Shown one piece after another: positions 8,982 through 20,030 of a stretch of 64,000 bases of DNA. Under the pieces are notes generated by a model that did not search any database, was not told the origin of the DNA, and saw only the letters and a program-made list of their open reading frames with translations. Source of the stretch: Ornithinimicrobium sediminis (GTDB taxonomy: Bacteria > Actinomycetota > Actinomycetes > Actinomycetales > Dermatophilaceae); the NCBI RefSeq assembly GCF_021272345.1, contig NZ_JAJSDQ010000001.1, forward strand, positions 186,001 through 250,000, read 5' to 3'. The translations under genes and the position numbers were made by a program. The first letter of the stretch is position 1, and each line of letters starts with the position of its first letter.

Positions 8982-9632
8982 TCAGCGTGCCAGGACGTGC
9001 CCGACCGTGGTGCTGAGGCGGGTCCACGGCCCCTGCCTGCGCACGACGGCCGGCTCCCCGGGGCGCACGAACCCCAGGCTGTAGGCCGCGAAGGCGGTGC
9101 CCGCCGGGGTGCCCGGCGGGGTCCCGGGCAGGTCCACCCCCCAGATCCGGGCGCGCAGCGCGGCCACGGCCTGCGCGCCCGCTCCGCCGGGCGTCCCCTG
9201 CGCCACGGCCGTGATGCCCTGCCGGGCGGTCTCCACGAGAAGGTCGGGGTCCACCTCGGCCACGACCTCCCACCCGGTGCGCGGAGGAGTCAGCGCCGTC
9301 CACGGCGCGGCGACGGTGGTGGGCGGCACCGGCAGCTCGGTGTCCACCCGGCCTTCCGCAGCCCGGCGGGCCAGACGGTCGGTGATGCCACCGAGCGGCA
9401 CGGTCGTGTCCAGGTCGTGGTCTCCGTCCAGCGGCATCACGCGCAGACCCAGCACCAGCCCCTGCCCCAGGAGCCCCTGGCCCGGCAGCACCCGCACCCA
9501 CGCCGCCAGCACCGGACCGGAGGCCACCAGCCGCACCGCTCCGTCGGCGTCCAGGTGCCGGGCCCGGGCCACGTAGGTGCCCAGGTCCTGGATCGCCTCG
9601 ACGTCGGCGAAGCGCAGCGTCGGCGTGCTCAC
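8982..9632 (-). CDS. Conserved hypothetical protein, coupled to a thioesterase
   Basis: A 216-residue protein from GTG 9632. The GTG overlaps the TGA of the upstream thioesterase gene, implying translational coupling. It is soluble, alanine/proline/glycine-rich, with no membrane segment or catalytic motif that I recognise (contains LRFADVEAIQDLGTYVARAR and TPPRTGWEVVAEVD). Its stop nearly abuts the convergent regulator gene (2-bp gap). A role related to the neighbouring thioesterase is only inferred from coupling. Confidence 0.7.
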   Translation of the reverse strand: MSTPTLRFADVEAIQDLGTYVARARHLDADGAVRLVASGPVLAAWVRVLPGQGLLGQGLVLGLRVMPLDGDHDLDTTVPLGGITDRLARRAAEGRVDTELPVPPTTVAAPWTALTPPRTGWEVVAEVDPDLLVETARQGITAVAQGTPGGAGAQAVAALRARIWGVDLPGTPPGTPAGTAFAAYSLGFVRPGEPAVVRRQGPWTRLSTTVGHVLAR

Positions 9633-10081
9633 CGGGTGCCCCGGGACCGGGAGCGCAGCCGGGCCGGCTCGCCGGCCACCGCCGCGAGCGCCGAACGCTC
9701 CGGTCCGGTGAGCCGGCGAGGCTGCTCGGCCTGCAGGTCGTAGGCCACCAGCGTCACCTCGGCCAGCGCGTAGGTGACGTCGCTGTCGGCCTGGCCCACG
9801 GCATACGCGATGTCGAAGGAGGCGCCGCTGACCCGGCTGCACCACATCGTGATCCGCGCCGGTCGGTAGTTGAAGGTCATCGGCGCCAGGTAGTCGATCT
9901 CCTGCCTCGCGACGAGCAGCCCGTCGTCGATCAGGTCACGGTCGTGGCCGAACCAGTCACGCAGCGCGTAGACCCTGGCATCTTCGAGCAGGCGGACGAA
10001 CATGACGTTGTTGACGTGGCCGTAGGCGTCCATGTCGGACCAGCGGACGGGCACGTCGACGTAGTAGCAGTCGGTCGGCAT
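9629..10081 (-). CDS. Acyl-CoA thioesterase, 4-hydroxybenzoyl-CoA thioesterase (hotdog) family
   Basis: Single hotdog-fold protein of 150 residues. VRWSDMDAYGHVNNVMFVRLLEDAR is the 4HBT signature, split here around the catalytic Asp in SDMDAYGHVNN. It hydrolyses acyl-CoA thioesters. A CAGGAT box ends 6 nt before the ATG, so it may be leaderless. Divergent to a second thioesterase (tesB type) and coupled to the hypothetical gene downstream. The acyl substrate is unknown. Confidence 0.88.
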   Translation of the reverse strand: MPTDCYYVDVPVRWSDMDAYGHVNNVMFVRLLEDARVYALRDWFGHDRDLIDDGLLVARQEIDYLAPMTFNYRPARITMWCSRVSGASFDIAYAVGQADSDVTYALAEVTLVAYDLQAEQPRRLTGPERSALAAVAGEPARLRSRSRGTR

Positions 10082-10126
10082 GCGGCCATCCTGTCAGCCG
10101 TATGGCTCCGCCGCGGACACCCTCGT

Positions 10127-10132
10127 TAGTCT
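10127..10132 (+). promoter_or_regulatory. -10 box of leaderless tesB mRNA
   Basis: TAGTCT ends 6 nt before the GTG start at 10139, with no ribosome binding site. Confidence 0.5.
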
Positions 10133-10138
10133 GCGTGC

Positions 10139-11071
10139 GTGACTCTCGACGACCCGATCGACGACCTGCTCGACGTGCTGGACCTCACCAGGGAAGGGTC
10201 GACGACCATCCACGTCGCCTCGCCCGGCGGCCTGGGCGAGGACCTCAGCGACTCCGACGGCGACGTCTTCCTCGGGCGCTCGCAGCCGCAGCCGCACGGC
10301 CGTGTGTTCGGCGGGCAGGTGCTGGCCCAGTCGGTCGTCGCGGCCGGGCGCACGGTCGCCGAGATCGACGACGGGGACGGTCAGCGGCACATCCACTCCC
10401 TGCACGGCTACTTCCTGCGCCCTGGGGACGCCGACCGGCCCATCCACTTCCTCGTCGAGCGCATGCGCGACGGCAGCTCGTTCTCCGCCCGGCGGGTGCA
10501 CGCCGTGCAGGACGGGCGGATCCTGCTGTCGATGATCACCTCCTTCCAGGAGGCGGCCGGGGGGCTGGACCACCAGACCCGGATGCCGCACGTCACCCAG
10601 CCGGAGGAGCTCACCTCCGACGCCGACATCCTTGCCGGCATCGACCACCCCGCCGCACGCCACTTCGCCCGCCGCCGGGCGGTGGAGATCAAGCATGTGG
10701 AAGGCCCCCTCTACCTCGACACCGGGGACGCGGTCGCCCAGCAGCACGTGTGGTTCCGGGTGCCTCGCGAGCTGCCTGCCGACCCGCTGCTGCACGCGGC
10801 GGTGCTGGCCTACGCCTCGGACTACAGCCTGCTCGAGCCGATCCTGCGCAAGCACGGCATCACCTGGGGCGACCCGCGCCTGCGACCCGCGAGCCTGGAC
10901 CATGCCATGTGGTTCCACCGCACGCCGCGCACCGACGACTGGATCCTCTACAGCCAGGCGAGCCCCTCGGCCCAGAACGGCCGCGGGCTGGGCCACGGGC
11001 TGATGTTCGGGCGGGACGGCACCCTCATGGCCAGCGTCGCCCAGGAGGGCATGGTCCGCATCAAGCAGTAG
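10139..11071 (+). CDS. tesB: Acyl-CoA thioesterase II (TesB family)
   Basis: Double-hotdog thioesterase of 310 residues that hydrolyses medium/long-chain acyl-CoAs. The two hotdog halves are visible: QPHGRVFGGQVLAQSVVAAG and HSLHGYFLRPGD in the first; AVLAYASDYSLLEP, HAMWFHR and RGLGHGLMFGRDG in the second. Length is close to E. coli TesB (286). The GTG start is supported by the adjacent -10 box. The 3' end overlaps the convergent pseudouridine synthase gene by 11 bp. Confidence 0.92.
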   Translation: MTLDDPIDDLLDVLDLTREGSTTIHVASPGGLGEDLSDSDGDVFLGRSQPQPHGRVFGGQVLAQSVVAAGRTVAEIDDGDGQRHIHSLHGYFLRPGDADRPIHFLVERMRDGSSFSARRVHAVQDGRILLSMITSFQEAAGGLDHQTRMPHVTQPEELTSDADILAGIDHPAARHFARRRAVEIKHVEGPLYLDTGDAVAQQHVWFRVPRELPADPLLHAAVLAYASDYSLLEPILRKHGITWGDPRLRPASLDHAMWFHRTPRTDDWILYSQASPSAQNGRGLGHGLMFGRDGTLMASVAQEGMVRIKQ

Positions 11072-11975
11072 GCGCCAGCCGGAGACGTCTGCGGCTGCTG
11101 AAGGTGCGTGCCGCGCCGGTGAGCGGGTCCACGAACGAGAGCTCGGCGGCGAGCAGCTGGAGCGGGTCGCCGAAGTCGTCCGCAGCGATCTCGCGGACCC
11201 GGGGGTAGAGCGGGTCGCCCACGATCGGCACGCCCAGACCCGCGAGGTGCACCCGCAGCTGGTGGGTGCGGCCGGTGGTGGGCCGGAGGCGGTAGAGCCC
11301 CAGGTCCTCGAAGCGCCCGACCAGCTCGACGAGGGTGTGCGCGTTGGGCTCACCGGGCACCCGGACCGCCTGCAGGCTGCCACGCGGCTTGGCCAGCCGG
11401 TCGCTGACCCGGGTGGGCAGGGTCAGGTCCGCGCGGACCGGCGCGACCGCCACGTAGGTCTTGGCCACGGCTCCGCGGGCGAAGAGCTCCTGGTAGGGGC
11501 GGCGCGCCCGGGGGTGGGTGGTCAGCAGCAGCACCCCGGCGGTCAGCCGGTCCAGCCGGTGGGCGGGCGCCAGGTCGGGCAGGCCCAGGCGGCGGCGCAG
11601 CTGCACGACGACGCTCTGGACGACGTGCCGACCACGGGGCGTGGTCGCCAGGAAGTGCGGCTTGTCGACGACGACGAGGTCGTCGTCCCGGTGCAGCAGC
11701 TCCGGTCGCCCCGGCACCGGCACCTCGACGGGCAGGTCACGGTAGAGGTGAACCACCTCGCCCGGGCGGTATGCCGTGGCGCGGGTGACCGGCGTGCCGT
11801 CACCGAGCAGCACCTCGCCGAGGGCCACGCGTCGCTCGACACCGTCGGCGTCACCGGTGCGGTCGGCCAGGAAGTCGACGACGCCGGCCCAACCGCCCTC
11901 GGCGGGCATCCTGAGGCGGGCCGCCCCGAGACCGTCCCGCGGTGGCAGCGGGGCTCGGGGGCGGCGACGCGGCAT
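11061..11975 (-). CDS. Pseudouridine synthase, RluA family
   Basis: RNA pseudouridine synthase of 304 residues. The RluA signature [15 protein letters not shown] carries the catalytic Asp, and [24 protein letters not shown] is present as the conserved C-terminal motif (shown split: GRTHQLRVH and GDPLYP). The N-terminal S4-like part is short. Target RNA position cannot be assigned. It is located just downstream of ettA on the same strand (25 bp), possibly co-transcribed. Confidence 0.9.
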   Translation of the reverse strand: MPRRRPRAPLPPRDGLGAARLRMPAEGGWAGVVDFLADRTGDADGVERRVALGEVLLGDGTPVTRATAYRPGEVVHLYRDLPVEVPVPGRPELLHRDDDLVVVDKPHFLATTPRGRHVVQSVVVQLRRRLGLPDLAPAHRLDRLTAGVLLLTTHPRARRPYQELFARGAVAKTYVAVAPVRADLTLPTRVSDRLAKPRGSLQAVRVPGEPNAHTLVELVGRFEDLGLYRLRPTTGRTHQLRVHLAGLGVPIVGDPLYPRVREIAADDFGDPLQLLAAELSFVDPLTGAARTFSSRRRLRLAPTA

Positions 11976-12000
11976 ACGACCCCTGGTGTCCGTGCCGCCG

Positions 12001-13683
<1,683 letters not shown>

Positions 13684-13690
13684 GGCGCTC

Positions 13691-13696
13691 AGGCTA
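13691..13696 (-). promoter_or_regulatory. -10 box of leaderless ettA mRNA
   Basis: On the minus strand TAGCCT ends 7 nt before the ATG at 13683; no Shine-Dalgarno sequence is visible. Confidence 0.5.
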
Positions 13697-13895
13697 GCCG
13701 CCGGTGGCGGACCGGGAAGAATCCGCGCACCACGAGCCGGTCATGCGCCGTTCACCCGTCCCGGTGGTGGGGTCGGTGCGCCCGGGGGTACCGTTCGGTG
13801 CAGCGACATCGCGCACGGTCACCCGTGTCCACCCGTGTTCACCCGTCCTGCGTCGCGGTCGCCGCCCTGTCACCCGTTGCACAAAGGAGAACAAC

Positions 13896-15749
13896 GTGAC
13901 CCAGGTCAACCGTGAGCGCACGGCCAGGAGGGCGTCAGCCTCTCTGGTGGCGCTGTGCATGGTGCTCGCCACCGGGGCTCCGGCCCTCGCTGGGCCGAAC
14001 GACAGAGGCCGAGGGGGTGACAACCTCCCGAAGGGTGGCTCCGGGTTCGAGCTGACCGTCCTGCACATCAACGACGGCGAGTCCGTGCTCCTCCCGACCG
14101 ACGAGGACCCTGGAGCGGCGCGCTTCGTCGCCGACCTCAAGGAGCTGCAGGCCGAGGGCGAGGCGGAGCGCACCCGCCTCCCCGCCCAGGCCAGCAAGCG
14201 CGCCAAGGCCGTCCAGGCTGCGCTCAACCCGCGGGCGGCCATCACGATCTCCAGTGGGGACAACTACCTCTCGGGTCCGCGTCTCAACGCCTCCCTGGAC
14301 AACCCGGACGCCTTCTACGACGCCCTGGTCTACACCGAGGGAGGCTTCGACGCGATCACGATCGGCAACCACGAGTTCGACCTCGGGCCCGACCTGCTCG
14401 CCGACTTCATCGAGGCCACAGGCGACATCCCCTTCGTCTCCGCCAACCTCGACGTCTCGGGCGAGCCGCGGCTCGCCGCCCTCGAGGCGGAGGGAAGGAT
14501 CGCCGGCAGCACGGTGGTCGAGAAGGCCGGCCGTGAGATCGGGGTCGTCGGCGCGATCTACGAGGAGCTCGGGTCGATCTCTAGCCCGCGCAACGTGACG
14601 ACCACCGACGCGGCGAAGGCCGTGCAGGCAGAGGTCGACGCGCTCACCGCAGACGGTGTGGACATCATCATCCTCTCCAGCCACCTGCAGAACCTCGACA
14701 GCGACCTCGAGCTCATCGGCGAGGTCAGCGGCGTCGACGCGGCCATCGCGGGCGGTGGCGTCGAGCGCCTCGACCCCTTCCCGGCCACCGCCACGGATGC
14801 CGACGGCGACAGCGTCCCCGTCGTCACCACCGTGGGCAACTACCGCGACATCGGCCGCCTCGTGCTGAAGTTCGACAAGCAGGGTGAGGTCATCGACGTG
14901 GTCGAGGAGGAGTCGGCGCTGCTCCCGGTGCCGCTCGAGGGACCCCGCGACCCGTTCATCGCCGAGAACGTCGAGGCCCCGGTCGCGGAGTACGTCTCCG
15001 ACCTGGCCGAGAACGTCCTGGGCACCACCGAGGTGTGGCTCGACGGCGCGAACCCGCCGATCCGCTTCCGCGAGACCAACGTCGGTGACCTGTTCACCGA
15101 CGCCATGGTCGAGGCCGCCCGGGCACGGGCGGACGAGTTCGGTGTGGGCCAGGCCGACATCGCCCTGCTCAACAGCGGCGGCATCCGCAACAACGTCCAG
15201 CTGGCGCCGGGGTCCGAGGTCACCGAGCTCACGACCTTCGACATCGGGGCCTTCTTCAACCTCGTGTCGATCGCCGAGATCGACGGCCAGACGCTCAAGG
15301 ACGTGCTGGAGCACAGCGTGTCCTCGCTGCCGGACACCGGGAACGGGCGCTTCGGCCAGTGGAGCGGTGTGGAGTTCGTCTACGACGCGGCACAGCAGGT
15401 CCAGGTCTTCGACGGCACGACGGTCCTCACCCCCGGTGAGCGGATCCGCGAGGCCGTAGTCACCAAGGCTGACGGCACCCGGGTCGTCGTCGTCGAGGAC
15501 GGGGTCCTCGTGGCACCCGGGGAGTCCTTCCAGTTCGTCACCAACGACTTCACCTTCCGCGGTGGCGACAACTACCCGCTGACCGACGTGTCGTTCACCA
15601 CGCTCGGGGTGACCTACCAGACGGCGCTCGCCGACTGGATCGAGGCACTGGGCACCATCACGGCGGCCGACTACCCCGACCTCACGGTCGAGGACGACAC
15701 CTACCGGCGCTTCGGGCCGGTGGGCGACTTCACCATCCCCTCCCCCTGA
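13896..15749 (+). CDS. Secreted bifunctional metallophosphatase / 5'-nucleotidase
   Basis: 617-residue exported enzyme that dephosphorylates extracellular nucleotides. The GTG start at 13896 is preceded by AAAGGAGA. A Sec signal peptide occupies about residues 1-32 (RRASASLVALCMVLATGAPALA). The metallophosphoesterase domain shows VLHINDGES, SGDNYLSG, GNHEFDLGPD and ILSSHLQNLD. The C-terminal 5'-nucleotidase domain shows NSGGIRNN and NDFTFRGGDNY. No LPXTG anchor is visible, so it is probably free or loosely attached. A 16-bp terminator hairpin follows. Confidence 0.92.
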   Translation: MTQVNRERTARRASASLVALCMVLATGAPALAGPNDRGRGGDNLPKGGSGFELTVLHINDGESVLLPTDEDPGAARFVADLKELQAEGEAERTRLPAQASKRAKAVQAALNPRAAITISSGDNYLSGPRLNASLDNPDAFYDALVYTEGGFDAITIGNHEFDLGPDLLADFIEATGDIPFVSANLDVSGEPRLAALEAEGRIAGSTVVEKAGREIGVVGAIYEELGSISSPRNVTTTDAAKAVQAEVDALTADGVDIIILSSHLQNLDSDLELIGEVSGVDAAIAGGGVERLDPFPATATDADGDSVPVVTTVGNYRDIGRLVLKFDKQGEVIDVVEEESALLPVPLEGPRDPFIAENVEAPVAEYVSDLAENVLGTTEVWLDGANPPIRFRETNVGDLFTDAMVEAARARADEFGVGQADIALLNSGGIRNNVQLAPGSEVTELTTFDIGAFFNLVSIAEIDGQTLKDVLEHSVSSLPDTGNGRFGQWSGVEFVYDAAQQVQVFDGTTVLTPGERIREAVVTKADGTRVVVVEDGVLVAPGESFQFVTNDFTFRGGDNYPLTDVSFTTLGVTYQTALADWIEALGTITAADYPDLTVEDDTYRRFGPVGDFTIPSP

Positions 15750-15764
15750 CCGGGGACCCACGGT

Positions 15765-15800
15765 GACGACGGGGCGGCCCGGACGGGCCGCCCCGTCGTC
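15765..15800. terminator. Bidirectional hairpin terminator
   Basis: Perfect 16-bp stem GACGACGGGGCGGCCC / GGGCCGCCCCGTCGTC with a GGAC loop, between the convergent nucleotidase and ssb genes. Confidence 0.85.
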
Positions 15801-15815
15801 ATGTCCGGTGTCCTC

Positions 15816-16334
15816 TCAGGCGGCGTCGTCCCCCGCACCGCCGTCGAGGTCCTCGCGAAGAGGCGCGGCGTCCTGCGGCGGCACCGCCTCGTCCAGCACC
15901 TCACCCGTGCGCACGTCGATGCGCGGACCTCCCAGCTCGGTGGCCACACGGTCCTGGCTGGGTGAGCGCACCCTGCGTCGCTTGGCGTAGGTCGATGTGC
16001 CGAAGGTCAGGTCGTGCCCGATGCTCGAGGCGTCGATCTGCACGGAGGTGCCCTGACGCTCCCCGTTGTCCCAGTCGTCGATCTTCAGCCGTCCGTGCAC
16101 CACCACCGGGTCGCCGACCTTGAGCGAGTCGGCCGCGTTCGCCCCCAGGGACCGGAAGGCGACCACCTCGTAGAAGTGGGTGCCGAGAGGCACCGACTCC
16201 CCCGTCACGGAGTCGTACCGGGAGCGGTTCTCCGCCAGCCCGAAGGTCGTGAACGGTGTGCCGCTCTCCTTGCCGACCCTGCGGCGCGGCTCGTAGGTGA
16301 CATTGCCCGAGACCGTGTAGTAGCCATCACTCAT
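15816..16334 (-). CDS. Single-stranded DNA-binding protein (SSB, OB fold)
   Basis: 172-residue OB-fold protein: VSGNVTYEPRRR, GTPFTTFGLAENRSRYD, THFYEVVAFRSLGANA and VVVHGRLKIDDW match the SSB fold. The C-terminal half is basic then acidic and ends GDDAA; it lacks the canonical DDDIPF tip of the replicative SSB. This is therefore likely a second, paralogous SSB (an accessory SsbB-like protein) rather than the replication-essential one. That conclusion is inference from the tail. Confidence 0.85.
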   Translation of the reverse strand: MSDGYYTVSGNVTYEPRRRVGKESGTPFTTFGLAENRSRYDSVTGESVPLGTHFYEVVAFRSLGANAADSLKVGDPVVVHGRLKIDDWDNGERQGTSVQIDASSIGHDLTFGTSTYAKRRRVRSPSQDRVATELGGPRIDVRTGEVLDEAVPPQDAAPLREDLDGGAGDDAA

Positions 16335-16421
16335 CGTCTTCACCCCTCGTGGTGTGCCGGCCGCCCCCGATGGTGCGGCTCGTCCCCTCACCCTGGCGCG
16401 CGGTGCTACGCCGTGGACCGT

Positions 16422-16453
16422 GAGGGCCCCTGCTGTGCACAGCAGGGGCCCTC
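16422..16453 (-). terminator. Terminator hairpin of GTPase operon
   Basis: A 32-bp perfect palindrome (arms GAGGGCCCCTGCTGTG / CACAGCAGGGGCCCTC), downstream of the GTPase pair and upstream of ssb on the minus strand. Confidence 0.8.
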
Positions 16454-16489
16454 GTGGCAGGGATGTGGACGACAGGGCCGTCCGCCAGC

Positions 16490-18127
16490 TCAGGACTGCA
16501 CGGCCTGCAGCTGCTGGCGGGTCTGGCGGTGGCGCTCCAGCACCGTGCCGACCGGCCGGCGCACATGCTCCTTGGCCACCCCGTCGACGGCCTTGTCCAG
16601 CCGTGCCCTGATGAGCGCGCGGCGGCGGCTCGCACCGACCCGGCCGAAGACCCGGGAGAGCAGCGCCAGGACCAGGCCGAGGAGCAGACCACCCACCAGC
16701 ATCAGGGCCGGGACGGGCACCGGGCCCCACATGGGCACCTCGGTGTCGATCTGCAGGTAGCCCAGCACGGCCAGCACCGTGAGCCACACCAGGCCTGCCA
16801 CGGCCGTGAGAGCGAGCAGGAGCTGCACGACCCGCAGGAACGACCACCAGAACGGGTTGCGCGCCCGCAGCGGGGTCGCCATCACGGCCTGGTCCAGCGC
16901 GTCTGCCAGCGTCGAGTCCTCGGGGCTGGCGGCGTCGGCGACGGCGTCGGCCCAGCGTGGCGGCAGGTCCTGCCCGGCGCGCTCCCCCACCTGACGGGTC
17001 GCCAGCTGCACCGCCGAGCGAGCGGCCGGGCTGGGCGGGGGGAGGGAGGAGCGGCCGAGCACGGTGCGCACGTCGGACGGGGAGATGCCGCTGGTGCCGG
17101 CCCGGTCGTCCCCGAGGCGCAGCCGCCTGAGCGGGTCGGGACGCAGACCCGAGAGCCACCGGGTGAACGGCCAGCCGGCGTTGGCCCGGCTCTGGCGCAG
17201 GTAGTCCTTGTGCACGGCGCCGAGGACCACGGGGATCCCGGCCGCCCTGACCAGCGCCTGGTGCAGGTCACCGTCGGCCACGTCGTCGACCGAGGGCTCC
17301 CCGGAGGCCACGCCGCCGGTCAGCTCCCGTGCGGCGCCGGCCATGTCACCCCTCAGCCGGCGCTCGGAGGCATGCCGCTCCGAGACCACCGACGCGATCG
17401 CGGCCCGCAGGTCGTCGACCCCTAGACCGATCCGTGCCGAGGTGCCGATGACCTCGAAGTCGCCTGCCCCGTCGGCCGCCACCAGCCGGCGCAGGTCGTG
17501 CTTGATGCGTGTGCTGCCGCCGGCCTCGGTGACCCGGTCGGTCTGGTTGAGCACGACGATCATCACTGTCTGGTGGTCGCGCAGGGTGGCGAGGTAGTCC
17601 TCGTGCAGGCGCGCGTCCGCATACTTCTGCGGGTCGGTGACCCAGACGAAGACGTCCGAGCGCGCCAGGATCCGGTCGGCCTCGACCCGGTGCGAGAGCT
17701 CGCGGGAGTCGAAGTCGGGCAGGTCGATGAGGACCAGACCGTCGAGGTCGCCCTGGCCGTCCGCGTCCGCCACCTGGTGCCGGTGCGGCACACCGAGCCA
17801 GTCCAGCAGCCCGGCCGACTCCTCCTGGCCCCAGACGGCAGCCGTCGCCGACGCAGTGGTGGGACGGCGCGCTCCGATCGCGGCGACGGGCTCGCCGACG
17901 AGGGCGTTGAACAGGCTGGACTTCCCCGAGCCGGTCGCCCCCGCGAGGCTGACGACGGTGCGCCCTCCTTTCAGGGCCCAGCGTTCCCGTGCGCGGCCGA
18001 CGACCTCGCGCGCCGTCGCCACCGCCTGCGGGTCGAGCTGACGGGCCCCGGTCTCGAGCGCCTCCTCGAGCTGGTCGGCGCGCCAGGTCAGCGAGTCCTC
18101 CCGAGCGCCTGTGGTGCGGACGGTCAT
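16490..18127 (-). CDS. Dynamin-like membrane GTPase, second of a coupled pair
   Basis: 545-residue protein with an N-terminal GTPase domain: P-loop GATGSGKSSLFNAL, switch II DLPDFDS, NKxD-like NQTD. Two hydrophobic segments near residues 425-450 and 465-490 would anchor a C-terminal tail. It overlaps the preceding GTPase gene by 4 bp (ATGA), so the two are translationally coupled. Such side-by-side GTPase pairs in actinobacteria recall dynamin-like DynA/DynB, which act at the division septum in Streptomyces; that functional link is inference. Confidence 0.78.
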   Translation of the reverse strand: MTVRTTGAREDSLTWRADQLEEALETGARQLDPQAVATAREVVGRARERWALKGGRTVVSLAGATGSGKSSLFNALVGEPVAAIGARRPTTASATAAVWGQEESAGLLDWLGVPHRHQVADADGQGDLDGLVLIDLPDFDSRELSHRVEADRILARSDVFVWVTDPQKYADARLHEDYLATLRDHQTVMIVVLNQTDRVTEAGGSTRIKHDLRRLVAADGAGDFEVIGTSARIGLGVDDLRAAIASVVSERHASERRLRGDMAGAARELTGGVASGEPSVDDVADGDLHQALVRAAGIPVVLGAVHKDYLRQSRANAGWPFTRWLSGLRPDPLRRLRLGDDRAGTSGISPSDVRTVLGRSSLPPPSPAARSAVQLATRQVGERAGQDLPPRWADAVADAASPEDSTLADALDQAVMATPLRARNPFWWSFLRVVQLLLALTAVAGLVWLTVLAVLGYLQIDTEVPMWGPVPVPALMLVGGLLLGLVLALLSRVFGRVGASRRRALIRARLDKAVDGVAKEHVRRPVGTVLERHRQTRQQLQAVQS

Positions 18128-19809
18128 CGGGCGGCCTCCACGTCGTGGGCAGCGGTGCGCACCTGGTCGACCGCGGTCCGCGACAACGGCACCTCGTCGA
18201 GCACACCGTCGTATCGGTCCTGCTCCTCGTGCAGCAGCCGTTCGACCCGCACGAGCAGGGCCTTGCGGGCCTGACGGGCCATCTCCCGCACCGCCTGGTC
18301 ACCGAAGACGGCCTCCAGCAGGCGCTGGGCGATGATCGCCGAGCCACCCGCGATCGCCACCTCGGCCCCGACGAGACCACCGGTGGCGCTGAAGGCGAGC
18401 AGCATGAGCATGACCGCCAGTCCGTTCACCCCGAAGGCCAGGTAGCGCGCGGTCGTGCGGCGCTTGCCGGCCTCGTCGCGCACCATCTGGAAGACCTCCG
18501 CCTGCCAGTCGCGGATCAGCCGCTCCACCCGAGGCTGCAGGTCGGGGCCTGCCTTGCCCAGGTGCGGGTGGGCCTCGATGAGGCCGGCCCCGCCGGGGCT
18601 GGACTTCCAGCCCCGGGCCGCCGTGCTGGCCGCGACCTGCGCGTGTGAGGTGACCAGCGCCGACGCGCCGCTCTGGAGGGCCTCCCCCAGGGGCTCCGTG
18701 GAGGCCTCCTTGCCGGTGAAGAAGGCGGTGACCCGGTCGCGAAGCCGGCCGATGCCGACCTCGACCTGGCGCAGGAACTCCCCGGTGCCGACGAGCTCCT
18801 GCCAGCGGGCCAGGACCTCTCCGCGCAGCAGCGAGCCGTCCTCCATGCCGGCCTCGACACCCTCCAGCCCGTCGCGGTAGGCCGTGTGGGCCACCGCGCG
18901 CAGGTGGTCACGGGCCTGGAGCTGCCCGTCGGCTGCCGCTGTCAGCTCGTCCGCCCGCACGCCCAGCGAGCCGAGGGCGCCCGCCAGGGTCCGCCGGATC
19001 ACCACGGAGCGGGCCCGTGCGTCGCCGGCCAGCGAGTGCAGCCAGCCGCTCAGCCGGCTGGTGTGCTGCGGCGCCAGCATCTTCACCTTGTCCAGCTCGA
19101 CCTCGGGGACGGTGAAGATGGGCGACTTGCCCAGCCCCTGCTCCCTCAGCATCTGGGCCAGGTGCAGGCGCACCTCCTCCATGGCCTCCGGCGGCACCCG
19201 GTTCAGCACGATCGCCACCGACGTCCCGCGCTCGGCGGCCTGACGCAGCAGGTCCCACGGGACCGCGTCGGCATACCGCGCGGCGGTGGTGACGAAGAGC
19301 CACAGGTCGGCGGCGGCGAGCAGCTGCCGGGCCAGGTCACGGTTGGCCCGCACGACCGAGTCGATGTCGGGAGCGTCCAGCAGTGCCAGCCCGGTGGGCA
19401 GTGCGTCGGTGGCGACCATCCGGACGGAGGAGGGGTCGTCCTTGTCCGTCGGGCCCCCGGTGAGCCGGGCCAGCCCGGGCAGGATGCGGTCGCCGGCGAA
19501 CCACGTCTCGTCCTCGGTGTGGTGCACCAGGACGGACGCGCGCGTCGTCGGTCGCAGGACACCGGTGCGGGTCACCACATCTCCGACGACACTGTTGACC
19601 AGCGTCGACTTGCCGGCACCGGTCGACCCGCCGACGACACAGAGCAGCGGGGCGTCCAGGGCACGCAGGCGCGGCAGCACGTAGTCGTCGAGCTGGCGGA
19701 CGAGGGCACCCTGAGCCTCCCGGGCGCCCTCGGCGTCCGGGAGGTCGAGCGGCAGCCGCACGGTCTCCGTCGCTGCACGCAGGCGCTCGACCGCTGTCAG
19801 CAACGCCAT
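18124..19809 (-). CDS. Dynamin-like membrane GTPase, first of a coupled pair
   Basis: 561-residue protein from ATG 19809, preceded by AAGGA. P-loop GGSTGAGKSTLVNS, DAPDIDS switch region and NRVP (G4-like) are seen. A hydrophobic hairpin lies near the C-terminus (YLAFGVNGLAVMLMLLAFSA then GGLVGAEVAIAGGSAII). The open frame continues upstream towards the tRNA gene but that stretch is untranslated leader. Coupled by ATGA to the second GTPase. Probably a heteromeric membrane-remodelling or stress-protective GTPase pair. Confidence 0.8.
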   Translation of the reverse strand: MALLTAVERLRAATETVRLPLDLPDAEGAREAQGALVRQLDDYVLPRLRALDAPLLCVVGGSTGAGKSTLVNSVVGDVVTRTGVLRPTTRASVLVHHTEDETWFAGDRILPGLARLTGGPTDKDDPSSVRMVATDALPTGLALLDAPDIDSVVRANRDLARQLLAAADLWLFVTTAARYADAVPWDLLRQAAERGTSVAIVLNRVPPEAMEEVRLHLAQMLREQGLGKSPIFTVPEVELDKVKMLAPQHTSRLSGWLHSLAGDARARSVVIRRTLAGALGSLGVRADELTAAADGQLQARDHLRAVAHTAYRDGLEGVEAGMEDGSLLRGEVLARWQELVGTGEFLRQVEVGIGRLRDRVTAFFTGKEASTEPLGEALQSGASALVTSHAQVAASTAARGWKSSPGGAGLIEAHPHLGKAGPDLQPRVERLIRDWQAEVFQMVRDEAGKRRTTARYLAFGVNGLAVMLMLLAFSATGGLVGAEVAIAGGSAIIAQRLLEAVFGDQAVREMARQARKALLVRVERLLHEEQDRYDGVLDEVPLSRTAVDQVRTAAHDVEAAR

Positions 19810-19920
19810 GGTTGTGTCCTTCTCCGTCACGTGCCCCAGCCTGCCTCCTGCGGCGTCCGCAGCCAAAGCGAACCGCCGCACACCCGTCCTCCGGTGCGCC
19901 ACCTGCGGTCGCACCGGACG

Positions 19921-19993
<73 letters not shown>

Positions 19994-20016
19994 CGGGTCA
20001 GCAGTCTAGGCACGAC

Positions 20017-20022
20017 TAGCAT
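20017..20022 (+). promoter_or_regulatory. -10 box of leaderless tyrA mRNA
   Basis: TAGCAT ends 8 nt before ATG 20031; no Shine-Dalgarno sequence. Confidence 0.5.
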
Positions 20023-20030
20023 CAGCGGTC

